The notes beneath the pieces are model-generated. The model worked only from the letters and a program-made list of their open reading frames with translations, was not told where the DNA came from and did not search any database. The translations under genes and the position numbers were made by a program. Positions 24,304-36,446 of a stretch of DNA of 64,000 nt are shown in pieces (the first letter of the stretch is position 1; each line of letters opens with the position of its first letter). Origin of the DNA: Mortierella alpina (lineage: Eukaryota; Mortierellomycota; Mortierellomycetes; Mortierellales; Mortierellaceae). The stretch lies in NCBI GenBank assembly GCA_029449245.1, contig JANATF010000001.1, positions 3,038,001 through 3,102,000 on the forward strand, given 5' to 3'.

Positions 24304-27213
24304 TCAAAACCGTAACGACACGGCTGGCAATCTTTCATGCCTTGCTGTCGTGCGTGGCGGGCTGTCTGACAATCTATTGATGGCTGGCTCGCGCGCATGC
24401 CTTCTCCAGCGAAGTTCTTGTCGGTCTGGGTCCAGATCTTCATCCAGTCCCAGGTCTATCAAGGGTGTGTTGGTTGCCTCGTTCAGTTCCCTCGTCATCA
24501 ATTCGTCGTAGAGGTCTGGTGCGGGTTCTGAAGGCTTCGCTATGTTAAATAGTGGTGTCCCAGCGGCATTGTATGCAGCAGAAGTCGGTGGTGTCAGCAG
24601 TGAAACCAATGTCTTCGATTCTGAATCGCCGTTCGATTGGGACGATGCGGCGGCACGAGAGGGCGAGGGTTCAAATTCGAGGAGGTCGCGATCAACGTCC
24701 TCCCAGCCATCCAACGGTCGCGTTGCCTGATCTCCAGCCTCTCCACCGCCTGTTCGTTGATCCATTGCGCGCTCGCGTTCCTGCTCCCGCTCACTGACAT
24801 CTGCAAACGCGCGATCGCCATTCTTTTCAAAATGGAGACCCGTTTCGAAATCCTTGATCATCTCCAAGTTCTCCATCTCCTCGTGCTTCCTTTCCAAATC
24901 CTTCCATACTCGCAGAAGATTGGCTCGACGCTCGCTCTCGCCTTCATCGCCCCCAAGTAGATTTTTGAAAAGAACAGAGCCGATCTGCAGAGTCGGACAG
25001 AATATGAGGCCGAGGTTGGAGATGTTCATCTTGGTGCAATTCTCATACTCCGCAAGGTTCGAGAGATGCTGGGAGAGACTGCCAAGGAGAATGTAATTCT
25101 CCAATGGCAAAAGTCTAAGAGCGCTCCTGAGTGCTTGTACTGTATGCTTTTGTGGTCCAGAAAAATCGATGGTTGTGAAATTGGACATTGTCTCTTGTGG
25201 GATGATCGGTGATGGTACTATAATTATATAAATATATCAGCAATGCGCTTGACTGGAGTAGCGAGGCTGCCACAACAAAGCATACAACTTACGTTCTCGA
25301 AGATAAAGCTTTAAAAGGGTCGCCACGTCGTGTGGATTTTGAGGTTCATTGCCCTTTTGCAAAAAGTCGTAATCATGGCCTGTGCGCGCTCAAAAAAATC
25401 GAATTAGATCGCTGCAGTAAAAAAAAACTTCATCCCTCGAGTCCACATTTCGCACATACCATGATCAAACATCGCTTTGAGTCGCGCGACATTGGTGGTG
25501 CTTCCAGAGACTCGGTATAGGCCCACCTCCTCAACACCCATGACATCTAGGTATTCTATGCATCGCGTCACCACAGCAGGTACTCCTGTTGAAGCTGAAA
25601 TTTTAGAGAATTTGACCGCGTCCTCAAGAGGGAGGCCAAAGATACGATCCGTGATGGCGGACCGTGAGTATTCTGGCATCCCTTCGTTCGTCCCATCGGC
25701 TGTACAACATAAAATGCCAAAACGATTAGCAAAGATGGCGCAATGAGAACATTCTCAATAAGGTTGTCAAGTCAGTGTGCTGCCTCCTACCTTTGCGTTT
25801 CCAACGGTCCGCGAGCCCTCCTGCAATGCCGCCCATTCCTCCACGGTCGTCCCACGCCTTTTTGGCAATCCCGCTCCACTCGGCACCTCGCGCCCTCCAG
25901 AGCGAGCTCTTTTCGTACACGACTTCTGCCAGATCGGCTTTTTTTTCTGAATAGTTGATTTGCTTCATGCGCTCCGTCTGCCCCTGCGCTAAAGCCTGGA
26001 TCTTGTGGAGAGACGCTGTCAAGGCTGCTGCCGGTGCTGCCGATGCATTTTGCTCGTCGTCCATGAGATCTTCATTGCCATCATTGTGTCCAAGAGGGTA
26101 TGGCGGATAGGTAGGTGCTACAAATGGTCCATGAGATTTGCTGAGCGAAGTCTCGGGTATCAAGTCGTCACTGAATGCCGGTGTCGAGGTTGTGTGTGGT
26201 CGCGCTATTGGTGGGTACGCCAAGGTTGGCGACGTGGAGGCTTTCGCGTCGGAAGTGGAGCGCAATTTTGACCGGGCATTGATCAGTGCTGAGCTCCCGC
26301 CAGGAGAAGGACTTGCTATTACTGATACATCGGCACCAGGTCCAGGAGATGAGGGCGTGACGATGGGTCGAGTAGGGGAATGTATATGCCTTCTGTACCT
26401 TGCCTGCGGTTGAGCAGATTCGGCGAGAATAGTGCTTCCTTCGCATGAGCTCTCAGTGGATCTAGGTTTTTTTACGGGAGGCGATCGGGGAGTCTCTGGG
26501 ATCCTGGTATTAGCGCCAAGTTTGGGTGCTTCAAGAGACTGTGCCAGGAGCTGTATCTTTGTGGATGTGGAGAGACTGGCGGGTGATTGGACCGCCTTTG
26601 CTGTCGGTGCCGTTGCCGCCACTGCTGCCGATACTGCCTGTGTAACTGAAGCTGCGTCTGGGCGTGTGAGGTGTTCGGGTCTAGGCTGAAATGGAGCAGA
26701 CTGCAAGCTCAATGGTTTTGCTTTGGGCTGAGGAGCAAGTGAGATCCTCTTGGGCTTTGGAGGAGGTACCGGAGCGACTGCAGCACGCGACACCCCATCC
26801 TGAGAGCGCCTGCTGATGGGTACTGGAGGTGGTTTCTTGTCTATCGGCACCTGTGTCGGTGCTGCTGTTCTAATAGAGGATCCATTCTCGCCGGCTATCA
26901 AAGTGGCAGGTTCGGTAGTGGTGTCGCTGTGCTGCTGATCCTTCTTAATGTTGCTGTTGTCTGATTCGTCCCGGCCCCGCGCGAACATGCGGTGTTCATG
27001 TAGAGCATTGGCCTTAGCATGGCCACCTTGTGCAGCGGCTCTTCTGTGGTGAACTGGGTGAGGCAAAGGGACAGGCGTCTTTGCGTCTGGCAATGTGTTC
27101 TCGCTTGCTGTAACCTCGACAGAGCTGGCTGAGGTGCTGGTTGCTGTGCGAATGCGCGTGGGTTTGGGCGGAGCTTCCCTTGCGATGGCCACAGCAGATT
27201 CAGGCAGGGCCAT
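24304..27213 (-). CDS. RhoGAP-domain protein with long proline-rich N-terminus
   Basis: Four exons (27213-25791, 25699-25460, 25379-25293, 25217-24304) give 887 residues. The start at 27213 is preferred over the longer open frame because upstream sequence is leader-like. Residues 1-440 are disordered, rich in Pro, Ala, Ser and Thr, with SH3-type motifs (PPPKPKR, KKPPPVPISRR, SPPVKKPR). A short helical segment (AEWSGIAKKAWDDRGG) precedes the RhoGAP domain at about 482-690. That domain has IFGLPLEDAV at its start, the arginine finger in VGLYRVSGS, DVATLLKLYLRELPSPI, and the NISNLGLIFCPTL helix. All catalytic landmarks are present, so it should be active on Rho-family GTPases in polarity or wall integrity signalling. 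The C-terminal 190 residues are acidic and unrecognised. It resembles Bem3/Sac7-type GAPs in the domain only, with no PH, LIM or BAR domain. Confidence 0.9.
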
Positions 27214-28584
27214 TACAAGTGCTCGAATGGGTTGTTGAGGGCAGGGGAAGAGGGTAGGAGGAGGGACAGTGAGAAAAAAAAGAGTGAACGAGCGGACGAA
27301 ATGAGGAGAATAGGGCAACGACACTCAGCGCCCCAACTGGCTGATGGGTCACGATGGCAGGGAGGCAGAATCAGAGGCACAAAATGAGGGGTGATGACCT
27401 TGATTGACCACTTGCCAAAAAATATGTGAAAAAAGGAGTCGCACTTACGGCGCATGCAAGGCACATGCACTTGGGTACCCTTTTTGTCGACTTGCACAAA
27501 CTGCCTACTTCTGCACTCTATAGCTCAGTTGTTCACAGACATGGAGGCTATCTTATGCAGTCGACAATGGCATGGCTTTTGTTTATTCGAAGCTGGAGAT
27601 CCTTCTACCTGCAGCAGGCTGTTGGGGCTGGGCCAATCAACGTATCCACGCGCATTGTGGTGCCCTGTTTGCTCACGTTCAACTGACATCATCAATACTT
27701 GCCTCTCCTTTGTGCTGTGTCGCACACAAGCCATGGAGGAGGAAACGAGAAAGCGAACAACGACCGTGAGAATTTCAACAACATCGATGCATACGCGCGT
27801 TTAGGTTCAGAGAGAGGAGAGAAGGACATGGCACCACGAGTAGCATTCGGACCCCATACAGAACATCTACTCCCGCGATTACATCGCCAGCTGCCTCCAC
27901 TCGCTTTTCCAGGATCGGCAAGACCAACTTGAAGAGTTTTTGTTCTCGATCCACAGTCGTTATGGTAAAAAAAAACACAAACGAAGGCACTCCGCTTGCG
28001 CCTCCACTGGTGATTGGTGCGCTAGAGCAAGTCACGACCTGTCGCAAGCCGTATAAATCACAGGCGAGGGCGAGCGCCTTTTTGCACCTCCTTTCACTTT
28101 AACTTTTCAGATTACAAGTAAGTCGAGCAAAAGGACTGCAAGAACAACCCGGATCATCCTTGGGGGGGTTGCACCCACCCTCTTTATCCATCCATCTGTC
28201 GCATCAATCCATCCATCCAGGGCATCCATCCATCCTCACTTTCCTCAACTGCTATGAACTTGCCATCGCCTCAGTCTCGGCACTACTCACCTTCGACAAG
28301 GAATCGCGTTCCCATGGTGGCGCTTTATTTTGGACGCAGAGCTCGATCTGCCCTTTGCTCTGCCCTTTCCACACCTCCACCCACCTTGTCGACTCGTGTA
28401 GCTACATCCTAACTTGAGTGAAGAACAGCAGCGACGTTATGACTCGAGCAAACGACAGCAGCGATTTTGTTTTTTTTTCTCACCAAGCGAAAAAATTTCT
28501 TCGGTGTCCAAACAAAACCTTACTTATGGTCAGCTGCGTCTGGCGAGCACCGTGCTAACCGTTCGCCTCCTTTGTGCTATTAGA
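27214..28584. other. Divergent promoter region between RhoGAP and eEF1A, with eEF1A leader intron
   Basis: The purine-rich segment 27,230-27,310 is the probable leader of the leftward RhoGAP gene. On the right, a TATA box at 28,052-28,057 is followed by a pyrimidine-rich leader. A leader intron probably runs from 28,118 (donor GTAAGT after ATTACAA) to 28,583 (acceptor TATTAG), ending one base before the eEF1A ATG. Introns in the 5' leader are typical of strongly expressed fungal eEF1A genes. Between the two I see no gene. Confidence 0.6.
28052..28058 (+). promoter_or_regulatory. TATA box of the eEF1A gene
   Basis: TATAAAT lies about 66 bases before the predicted leader-intron donor at 28,118, and a CT-rich initiator-like stretch (CACCTCCTTTCACTTTAAC) follows. 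This spacing fits a strong core promoter for a highly expressed gene. Confidence 0.6.
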
Positions 28585-29967
28585 ATGGGAAAAGAGAAGC
28601 TTCACGTTAACGTCGTCGTTATCGGACACGTCGATTCCGGCAAGTCCACCACCACCGGTCATTTGATCTACAAGTGCGGTGGTATCGACAAGCGTACCAT
28701 TGAGAAGTTCGAGAAGGAAGCCGCTGAGCTCGGAAAGGGTTCTTTCAAGTACGCCTGGGTTCTTGACAAGCTCAAGGCCGAGCGTGAGCGTGGTATCACC
28801 ATCGACATTGCCCTCTGGAAGTTCGAGACCCCCAAGTACTACGTTACCGTCATTGATGCCCCCGGACATCGTGATTTCATCAAGAACATGATCACTGGTA
28901 CCTCTCAGGCCGATTGCGCCGTTCTCATTATTGCCGGTGGTACTGGTGAGTTCGAGGCTGGTATCTCCAAGGACGGTCAGACCCGTGAGCACGCTCTTCT
29001 CGCTTTCACCCTCGGTGTCAAGCAGCTCATCGTTGCCGTCAACAAGATGGACACCACCAAGTGGTCCCAGGACCGTTTCGAGGAGATCATCAAGGAGGTC
29101 TCCACCTTCGTCAAGAAGGTCGGTTACAACCCCAAGTCCGTTGCTTTCGTCCCCATCTCCGGATGGCACGGAGACAACATGTTGGAGGAGTCCACCAACA
29201 TGCCCTGGTTCAAGGGATGGACCAAGGAGACCAAGGCTGGTTCCACCAAGGGTAAGACCCTTCTCGAGGCCATTGATGCCATCGAGCCCCCATCGCGCCC
29301 CACCGAGAAGCCCCTTCGTCTTCCCCTCCAGGATGTCTACAAGATCGGTGGTATCGGAACAGTTCCCGTCGGTCGTGTCGAGACTGGTATCATCAAGGCC
29401 GGTATGGTTGTCACCTTCGCCCCCTCCAACGTCACCACTGAAGTCAAGTCCGTCGAGATGCATCACGAAGTCCTCGAGCAGGGTATTCCCGGTGACAACG
29501 TCGGATTCAACGTCAAGAACGTCTCCGTCAAGGATATTCGCCGTGGTAACGTCTGCTCTGACTCCAAGAACGACCCCGCCAAGGAGGCTGCTTCCTTCAA
29601 CGCTCAGGTTATTGTCTTGAACCACCCCGGTCAGGTCTCCAACGGATACGCTCCCGTCTTGGATTGCCACACCGCTCACATTGCCTGCAAGTTCGCCGAG
29701 ATTCTCGAGAAGATTGATCGTCGTACCGGTAAGGCCATTGAGGAGTTCCCCAAGTTCATCAAGTCTGGTGATGCTGCCATCGTCAAGATGGTTCCCTCCA
29801 AGCCCCTCTGCGTTGAGTCCTTCCAGGAGTACCCTCCTCTCGGACGTTTCGCCGTCCGTGACATGCGTCAGACCGTCGCCGTCGGTGTCATCAAGTCCGT
29901 CGAGAAGACCGATGGCAAGGGTGGCAAGGTCACCAAGGCCGCCCAGAAGGCCGGTGGCAAGAAGTAA
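28585..29967 (+). CDS. TEF1: Translation elongation factor 1-alpha (eEF1A)
   Basis: An uninterrupted 460-codon frame beginning [20 protein letters not shown], full length for the family. The GTPase motifs are GHVDSGKS (P-loop, residues about 14-21), DAPGH (switch II), NKMD and SGWHG; the beta-barrel domains follow and the tail is Lys/Gly-rich, ending AGGKK. It delivers aminoacyl-tRNA to the ribosomal A site. Codon use is strongly biased (AAG, CTC, GTC, ATC, GGT), so a 374-codon ORF runs open on the opposite strand; that is a bias shadow. Translation starts one base after a predicted leader intron. The coding part has no intron, unlike its neighbours. The 3' end lies 271 bp from the convergent karyopherin stop. 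Confidence 0.99.
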   Translation: MGKEKLHVNVVVIGHVDSGKSTTTGHLIYKCGGIDKRTIEKFEKEAAELGKGSFKYAWVLDKLKAERERGITIDIALWKFETPKYYVTVIDAPGHRDFIKNMITGTSQADCAVLIIAGGTGEFEAGISKDGQTREHALLAFTLGVKQLIVAVNKMDTTKWSQDRFEEIIKEVSTFVKKVGYNPKSVAFVPISGWHGDNMLEESTNMPWFKGWTKETKAGSTKGKTLLEAIDAIEPPSRPTEKPLRLPLQDVYKIGGIGTVPVGRVETGIIKAGMVVTFAPSNVTTEVKSVEMHHEVLEQGIPGDNVGFNVKNVSVKDIRRGNVCSDSKNDPAKEAASFNAQVIVLNHPGQVSNGYAPVLDCHTAHIACKFAEILEKIDRRTGKAIEEFPKFIKSGDAAIVKMVPSKPLCVESFQEYPPLGRFAVRDMRQTVAVGVIKSVEKTDGKGGKVTKAAQKAGGKK

Positions 29968-30238
29968 ATTGCTCCATAGGGTTTACAGCCTCCTCTCAAA
30001 AATCACCTCCCATGAGTTGTTTTGTATAAAAACATGCATTTTTTCCTCTGAACTCTCCATTGTGTATGCTTGAGCATCCTTGTATCTCTATGTAAACTGA
30101 TGAACAGAGGTTTGAATGTGACAGGTGCTTCATAGCTTGCGAGTTGCGAATGAGATAAAATGTGCAATGCAGTTTTGTATTAGAAATTGTTTCTAGCCAT
30201 ATCTATCTCATACTACGACTGTACCCTCACTTTTTTTT

Positions 30239-33200
30239 TTACTGAAGGTAGGTGTTCAAAGGAGAAGCACTGATGTTCAAGGCAGGGAACTGGGTGTTCA
30301 AGGCCTTGATGATCTCAATCATCTCCTGGCGGGTGTGAGGCTTGAGCTCATCCTCCTTGGACAGAACACCAGCAAAGATGGTGAGGAGCTGGGTCAAGTT
30401 GTTGAAGACCCAAGTGTTCTGGGAACGGATCAACTGGAACAGGAGCTTGTAGACGGGCTCGTTCTCCTCGTAGTCGCGCTTCAAGGGCAGAGCCTGGACA
30501 AAGACGGGCAGGACCTGATCCACAGGGACGACATCAGGGTGCCTCATGATCATGCGAGCGACAGCACCGCAGGCATTGTCTGTGACATTGTCCAAGTTTT
30601 GTCCTTGGAACAAGGGGTATAAGGCGGTCAAAATGGCAGGATATTGGCTGTTGTTTGTTGAAAAGAAAGGTACAAATATGCGCATGATTAGCACAAAAAG
30701 AAAAAAACGCTCAAACAGATATGCCTCAAGAGACACAAACACGCGATTGCGCTAAAAAAATTACTTACGAGGAAATGTCGATGGTGGTGTTCTGGCAAAG
30801 AGCGCCAATGGTGTAGGCAGCGTTGCTGCGGACCTCGGGCTCCTCGTCAGCAAGACCCTTGAGGGCAATAGGGAAGATGGTCTCGGTGAACTCGGTCACA
30901 CCTCCGAGCATGCCGGCGGCGATCTCTCCCAAGCAGCCAATGGCCATGGAGCGCTCGCTCGTGGGCTTGGACTTTTTGTAGTACTTGGCAATGTGGGGGA
31001 TGAAGACCTTGGCGTAAGGGACAAAGCTCTCGCCGAGGGCAGCAGCCACAGCGCCGACCAAATCCGAGGCGGACGAAATCAACAAGCCATCAAACTCAGC
31101 TTGCTCGTCCTCATCCAAGAGTCCCTCGTCATCAGCGAGCTCCTGCTGGCAGTAGGCCTTCTTCTCAAAGATCAAGTTCAAGTGCTCGGCAACGGTGGTG
31201 ATGTGTTCAGCAATGATGCCGGGACCGCACAGCTTGACGGTCTCAACCATCTCCTGGCAGACCTGAACGACAACCATCCTACATGAGCACAAAGAGGGCA
31301 AACAAGCGTCAGTCCATCATGATCGGAAACATGCATGCTGCCGAGAAAGCTCCCAAAGTGATCCAGAGGAGGGTAGGTGTGCTGCTGCTGTTGTTTTTTT
31401 CAGGGACAATCAAAGGCATCTCATGATATAGTCGAATTGAGCTGGGTTTAAAGTAGCTGATTTGAAGTCATCATTTTCAACATGAAGTTCCACCCCTCTT
31501 CTCGCAAAGTGAAAAAAAAGTACTTACTTGTCATCCTCATCCTCCCAGATGGAGAGAATGGCGGGCATCACCAAAGAGTTGAGCTGAGCAACATTGTCGT
31601 GAAGGGGGACAGCGACGGGGAGACCGGCCTTCCATTCATCACAGTTGGAGAGCTTGTAGAAGGTGCGCAAAAAGTTGAACAGGGCACCGCAGGAGGCCTT
31701 GCGGACACCATCGGACATGTGCGTGGTGAGTTCAATCAACTCCTTGACGCTCGACTCGACATAAGGCAAGAAGGCAGCACGGGTGTGCTGGAAGAACTCG
31801 CCAATGGTATCAGCAGCGACCTCCTTCTCGTCCGCGATGGCAGAGCGGAAGACATAGTTCAAGTCCTCAGCAGTGTCCTCGCCGTCAGCATCCTCCTGAT
31901 CACCAGACTCGTTGTCGAAGCGGGTGCTGTTCTCGTCCAACTGGCACGAGGCAATCAACTGAGGAACGATGCCGGCCAAGTAAGGCGCAAACTCGTCCTC
32001 AAAGACCTGAGCGATTCCTGCAAAGAAGTAGTATCCGCACTCACGGAGGCGGGTGTTGTCAAGCAAAAGCCCCTCCATGGCAAGGTTCATCAGGGCGTTG
32101 AGGTAGGGTCTGAAGGCATCCTTTCCAACAGCAGCGGCAATGGCACCGAGGGCATCAGTCGAAACGGCGCGGAGCATGAGCTCATCCTCGTTCGAGTGAA
32201 GAGTCATCAGGTGCTGGAGACGCTTGATCACCTCAGGGAAGTAAGGAGTGAACTCGGTACCAGAGGCATGAGCAGCGCTGCCGATAGCGGCGACGACGAT
32301 GGCACGGGTCTCACCCTGGGCGTGGTCGAGCATGTGCATCAGCTTCTCCATGAGGACAGGGAGGTACTGGAGAATGTTCTCACCCAAGCCCTCGAGGATG
32401 GCATCCAAGGCATTGCAGGCCTGCTTGGTGATCTCGGGAGTGGGCTCGTTCATGAGGTTGAAGACCAAGGGGAGGAGTGTGGCGTGGTTCTCAGCGACCT
32501 CCTGGTCAAACTCCTCCGCAAAGGAGCTGAGGGCCATGCAGGCAGCACGGCGAACGTTAGCTTCGGGATCCTGGAGACCAGCGCAGACGACCAAGAGAAG
32601 GTCGTTGAACTTTGGGCGGATGAAATCAACAGAGCCCTCGACCAAGACAGCCAAGGTGACCATGGCGGCCTTGCGGTACAGGGGATCGGCATTGGCCATG
32701 TAGGCGAGAATGCCCTCCAATGCGACGGGGAAGACCTGCTGGGGAGGGAGGTTGGTGGCCAGGGTGTTGATGACCTTGAAGGCGAGGCGAGCGGGCGAAT
32801 CCTCGTCCGAATCCTCGGGCTCCTCCTCGGCGGCAATGGGCATCAGGGCCTGGATCATAGGAGCGACCAACTTGAGACGCTGGATCTTGGTCTTCTTGTA
32901 GACGACGGCCCACATGAGGAAGGAAAGGGCCTGGACACGCATGACGGGCTCGTAGGTCTTGTTGCCTCCGATGTTCAAGAAGAACTGGATCAAGTTCTGG
33001 ACGTGCTTGGAGAGAATGGGGACCTCGAGCAGCAAGAGGGTGTCAAAGACATCGAAGCACTTTGCTGCAGACTCCTCGTCGCTGTCGTTCAAGCACTGCT
33101 GAAGGACGTTGACCATGTGAGGGATGAGCTCTGAGAACATGGCGATCTCCTCCTTCTGGTCCTCCTCAACGAATTCGGCCATCTTGCCCAGGGCCTGGAC

Positions 33201-34321
33201 GGTGGTGATGCGGACGACCTGTGAGTCGGGATCGACAATGGTGCGGCTGAACAATTCCAAGAGCTGGCGCAAGTTGTCTGAGAAGGCGTCGGTGACCTCG
33301 AAAATGGCGTAGATCACGTAGACACCGACCTCGCGGTGTCCGGCGTTGGCGCTCGAGGAGCACTGGAACAAGAAGGCGAGGAGCTCGTTCCAGGTGTTGC
33401 CGGGGATCTCGATCCTGCCGACCGTGGCGATAACACGGGCGGTTGAGTGGCGGGGAAGGGGCTCCTGTTCGTTCAAGATGATCTCCAGGAGCTTGGCCTT
33501 GACCGCCGTGCGCACATCCTCCTCCAGCTTGGGCCACCAGGTTGAAATCTGCTTGCGGAGCTCGACGGCGGCAAGTTGGCGGATCTAGTAGACGCAGAAA
33601 GGTACACAAAGGCAAGTCAGCTACGAGACGAAGGTGTGCAGGAGGAAAAAGACAACATAAAAAAGGTTGGAAGACCGCTCAACGTTGACCGGTCAAGGTA
33701 CCACATTTGCTGTTGTTTATGTTTACGGGAATGCTCTCAACACGCGCGTCCAGACTCGACTCGGACTCGACTGTTGCCTCGAAGAGTCGAGTCGAGTCAA
33801 GTCAAAAGGCACGCCCTGTTCAGTACTGGGTGACAGAGATAATGTGGTAAACAGCCGCCCCTTCCTCTTTTCTTTCATCCTTCAACACCTTTTATTGTCG
33901 TCAGATGGAGCACACTTGTGCCCTATCGCACCAGTCCCAACGGTCCCTAAGCGACAACCTTTTTTTTCGGATCTTGGGGCAAATTGCACACAAAGCATAA
34001 AATGAGTCTCTCATTACCTCCTTCTGGGCCGAGGCCTGCACAATGTGGACAAGGGCGGGCACGCAGTTGGCATCGGCAAAGAACTGGTTGTTCAGAGCCT
34101 TGGTGGCCTATAGACATAAAAAGAGCAGGCATGGTGCGTTCGGTTAGCGATGCTCACTAGGTCAAGGGGGAAGGACTCCCTTCCTAGTCAAGAAATGGCA
34201 GACTAGCGGCAGGGTTCGCCATGGGCCAAGCGCGGGCGCTTACCTCCTTGATCTGGTTGCTGTCGTTGGAGAAGAGGACCTGCTGAAGGGTCTGCTCGAG
34301 ACCAGCCACGTATTGCTCCAT
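30239..34321 (-). CDS. KAP123: Karyopherin beta Kap123 / importin-4
   Basis: Five exons (34321-34244, 34107-34018, 33584-31528, 31278-30769, 30647-30239) give 1047 residues made of HEAT repeats throughout. Features that fit Kap123/IPO4 rather than Kap121 are the N-terminal helix YVAGLEQTLQQVLFSNDSNQ, FFADANCVPALVHIVQ, QLAAVELRKQISTWWP, the block IGSAAHASGTEFTPYFPEVI, LRECGYYFFAGIAQVFEDEF, and the C-terminal VARMIMRHPDVVPVDQVLP. An acidic loop (EEEPEDSDEDSP) sits where karyopherins have a cargo or Ran-regulated loop. Another (DQEDADGEDTAEDL) interrupts the middle repeats. Kap123 is the main nuclear importer of ribosomal proteins and newly made histones H3/H4. It lies beside eEF1A; that neighbourhood may be chance. 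It is somewhat shorter than the yeast protein (about 1113). Confidence 0.93.
33753..33798. repeat. Imperfect inverted repeat in a karyopherin intron
   Basis: Within the second intron of the karyopherin gene, GACTCGACTCGGACTC (33,753-33,768) and GAGTCGAGTCGAGTC (33,784-33,798) are complementary apart from one bulged G, separated by a 15-base loop. The arms are themselves built of a repeated GACTC/GAGTC pentamer. It would fold as a hairpin of about 15 pairs in the pre-mRNA. Confidence 0.6.
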
Positions 34322-35018
34322 GGTAGTAAGGGGAGAGTGGGGTGGAGAGGAGGAGTGGTGGACGATCAAGATTCAACGAGACAGAGTTTTGTGGCCTTGG
34401 AGGGAAAACAAAAAAAAAATTACACAACGTACAAACGTGCTTTCACGTACGAGCAGAGCTACACTGATGCTCCGCCCACCTCCTCTGGCTTGAGCATAGG
34501 TAGGGTTGTGCGTTGGAGAGCTGCACTTTGTTCATCATCCTCAACTTCTGCCCCATGTCCTCCATCCCCGCCACCGCTCCTTGCGCATACCCGCCTTGGT
34601 CTGAGACACATCCGAGTGCCCCTGTGGATCGATGTGCACCGGCATGGCAAGCATGGCCTGTGCTTGAGCCTGGTTCGCCGGGGAGTGCGCCATTTTCACA
34701 CTCTGTCCCCCCCCCCCCCATCCCCACAATGACTTCATTCGAACCCGGTCTCATCGCTAGCGTATTTCTTTGTTCGACTCTACGTTTCTTTTCTTTTCAC
34801 ACCCTTTTTACTTCCTGCCTTCTCCTCCGCCTTCTCTCTCTCACACACACACGCACTCTCTCTCTCAACCTGCCGTCATATCATCCCCTACGCGCTTATA
34901 TCTGGCCTGCCTCTCCCCTCTACAGAACATCATACCACGGCCTGAAGAACACACAAACAATCCACTTTGGAGAAATAAAGAACACTGTCCTTACCCCAAG
35001 AAGCACACACTATCAACC
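34322..35018. other. Divergent promoter region between karyopherin and the 475-residue protein
   Basis: It contains a C13 run at about 34,707-34,719 and a CT/CA-rich tract (34,770-34,880) before the rightward gene. The upstream open frame continuous with that gene is leader-like in composition. No further gene is seen. Confidence 0.5.
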
Positions 35019-36446
35019 ATGTCTTCGCTCCCCCCCCAAGGTCTCTCGTTTGCACAGCTTAGCAAGAGAGACCCGCCCATGCATCGATCCACCTGTTTCC
35101 ACACCTTGACAGGTCCGTCCAAAGTGCACGAGGGCGAGCTCGAAGACATGATGACCGACTCGGCCATAGCCTGCACACCCCCTCTTGACCTTGCCTCGGA
35201 CTCTGGCGACGACGACGACGACGACGATTACGATAGCCTGACAGATGCAGGGCTCCCTACCCCTCTAACCCCTCGCTCTTCTTTCAGCCAACCGGTGTCG
35301 ATCGTCCACCACCGTAAGCGTAAGGATTCGCAGGAACATGGTGCGATATTCGATCGCCGCCCACGGCAGCATGAAGCTAAACCCTCTGCAGACCCTGGGC
35401 TCGACCACCACCGCAACGGAGCCCAGGGCCGTCGCCCCACCGTGAGCTTTGACCTGGACGAGGCCCCTTCACCGCCAGAGCTTTGCCTCGAACAGACTTC
35501 AAGAACAAGCTTAGCCCTTCGTCATAATGATATTGAGGATGATGGCCATGATAAGGTCGTCGATGCCCAGAACAGCCCAACGGAGAATGAGCCACTTGCA
35601 GCAAGTGGTCCATTACTTCCAGCCAATCCCGACACGCAAGAGCAGCTTCTGTTGACAGAACAGGCCTTGCGCCGAGTGTCCATTGCCCCAACGACCGACG
35701 GTGGTCGTGGCGATGCCATCCCTACTGCTGTTGACGGGCAGCAGGCCAATGCGGTGGCTCACGTCGAAAATAGCCCGCCCCAGGAAACCATTCTCGACCA
35801 CATCCTGCACGAGTATGCACCCCAAGACATGCTTGTCGCCTTGTTTGACCGACCGTTGGAGATGCAGGCGCTGGTCGCCATGCACTCGGACTTTTTCAGT
35901 CTGGTCAACAGCAGCCTCTCCAAGACCGCCCGCGATCGCTTCAAGGCGCTGCTATTCGTACCCAGAACACAACTCTCGGACCGCGAGTGGATGGGTGCGA
36001 TTGTCGAGCTGCTCTTCTCTCTGCCTCCTTGCCTCCTCGAAAAGTTCAAAGGCATTGTCGGCTGGATTGGTCCAGATGGTGATGAGGACGAGGATGAGAA
36101 CGTGCTGTGGGGTGAGGACGAGTACGGGTGCAGAGATGCCTCGTTCGAGCAAGTTCAGATCAAGTGGTTGCGAGATCTTGAAGACTTTTCGCTCGAGACC
36201 TTTCAGAGGTGTTACCCACAGTTCTTTGCCAATGCTCGAGAGCGGCTGCAGGGCCGTCGTATGTCCCATGGTGGGGACCAGCGCGACCAGTACTTGATCT
36301 TTTGCGAGACGCTCCAGCTCTCGCGAAAGGAACTCCCCTGTGATAATGCCTGGACTCGGCGGATCATGGGCTGTCTTGAAAAGCATCCTGAGCAAGTTTT
36401 GCAGCTTAAAGAGATTGTAGCGTATGAGGTTGGATACGACGTCTGA
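35019..36446 (+). CDS. Unknown protein: disordered N-half, helical acidic C-terminal domain
   Basis: A single-exon frame of 475 residues, started at the ATG in ACCATGTCTTCG (35,019), a good Kozak-like site after a CT-rich leader. Residues 1-250 are low complexity, with an Asp run (SGDDDDDDDYDS) and Pro/Ser segments; an FDLDEAPSPPE stretch resembles fungal LDEAPSPP motifs. From about 253 the composition becomes that of a folded helical domain: LDHILHEYAPQDMLVALFDR, FSLVNSSLSKTARDRFKALL, WMGAIVELLFSLPPCLLEKF, an acidic loop (GDEDEDENVLW), IKWLRDLEDFSLETFQ and finally IMGCLEKHPEQVLQLKEIV. I do not recognise the family. The sharp change from disordered to folded, and 24 acidic or aromatic positions in the loop region, argue for a real gene. 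A death-fold-like or HEAT-like helical bundle is possible, unproven. Confidence 0.75.
   Translation: MSSLPPQGLSFAQLSKRDPPMHRSTCFHTLTGPSKVHEGELEDMMTDSAIACTPPLDLASDSGDDDDDDDYDSLTDAGLPTPLTPRSSFSQPVSIVHHRKRKDSQEHGAIFDRRPRQHEAKPSADPGLDHHRNGAQGRRPTVSFDLDEAPSPPELCLEQTSRTSLALRHNDIEDDGHDKVVDAQNSPTENEPLAASGPLLPANPDTQEQLLLTEQALRRVSIAPTTDGGRGDAIPTAVDGQQANAVAHVENSPPQETILDHILHEYAPQDMLVALFDRPLEMQALVAMHSDFFSLVNSSLSKTARDRFKALLFVPRTQLSDREWMGAIVELLFSLPPCLLEKFKGIVGWIGPDGDEDEDENVLWGEDEYGCRDASFEQVQIKWLRDLEDFSLETFQRCYPQFFANARERLQGRRMSHGGDQRDQYLIFCETLQLSRKELPCDNAWTRRIMGCLEKHPEQVLQLKEIVAYEVGYDV

Noticed and set aside
28555-29679. 374-codon ORF antisense to eEF1A
   Set aside because: It lies wholly inside a highly biased gene. 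Its composition (Leu/Gly/Asp repeats) mirrors the codon bias of the sense strand and no domain is seen.
31482-33134. 550-codon ORF antisense to Kap123
   Set aside because: It is fully overlapped by the well-supported karyopherin exon, with composition typical of an antisense shadow.
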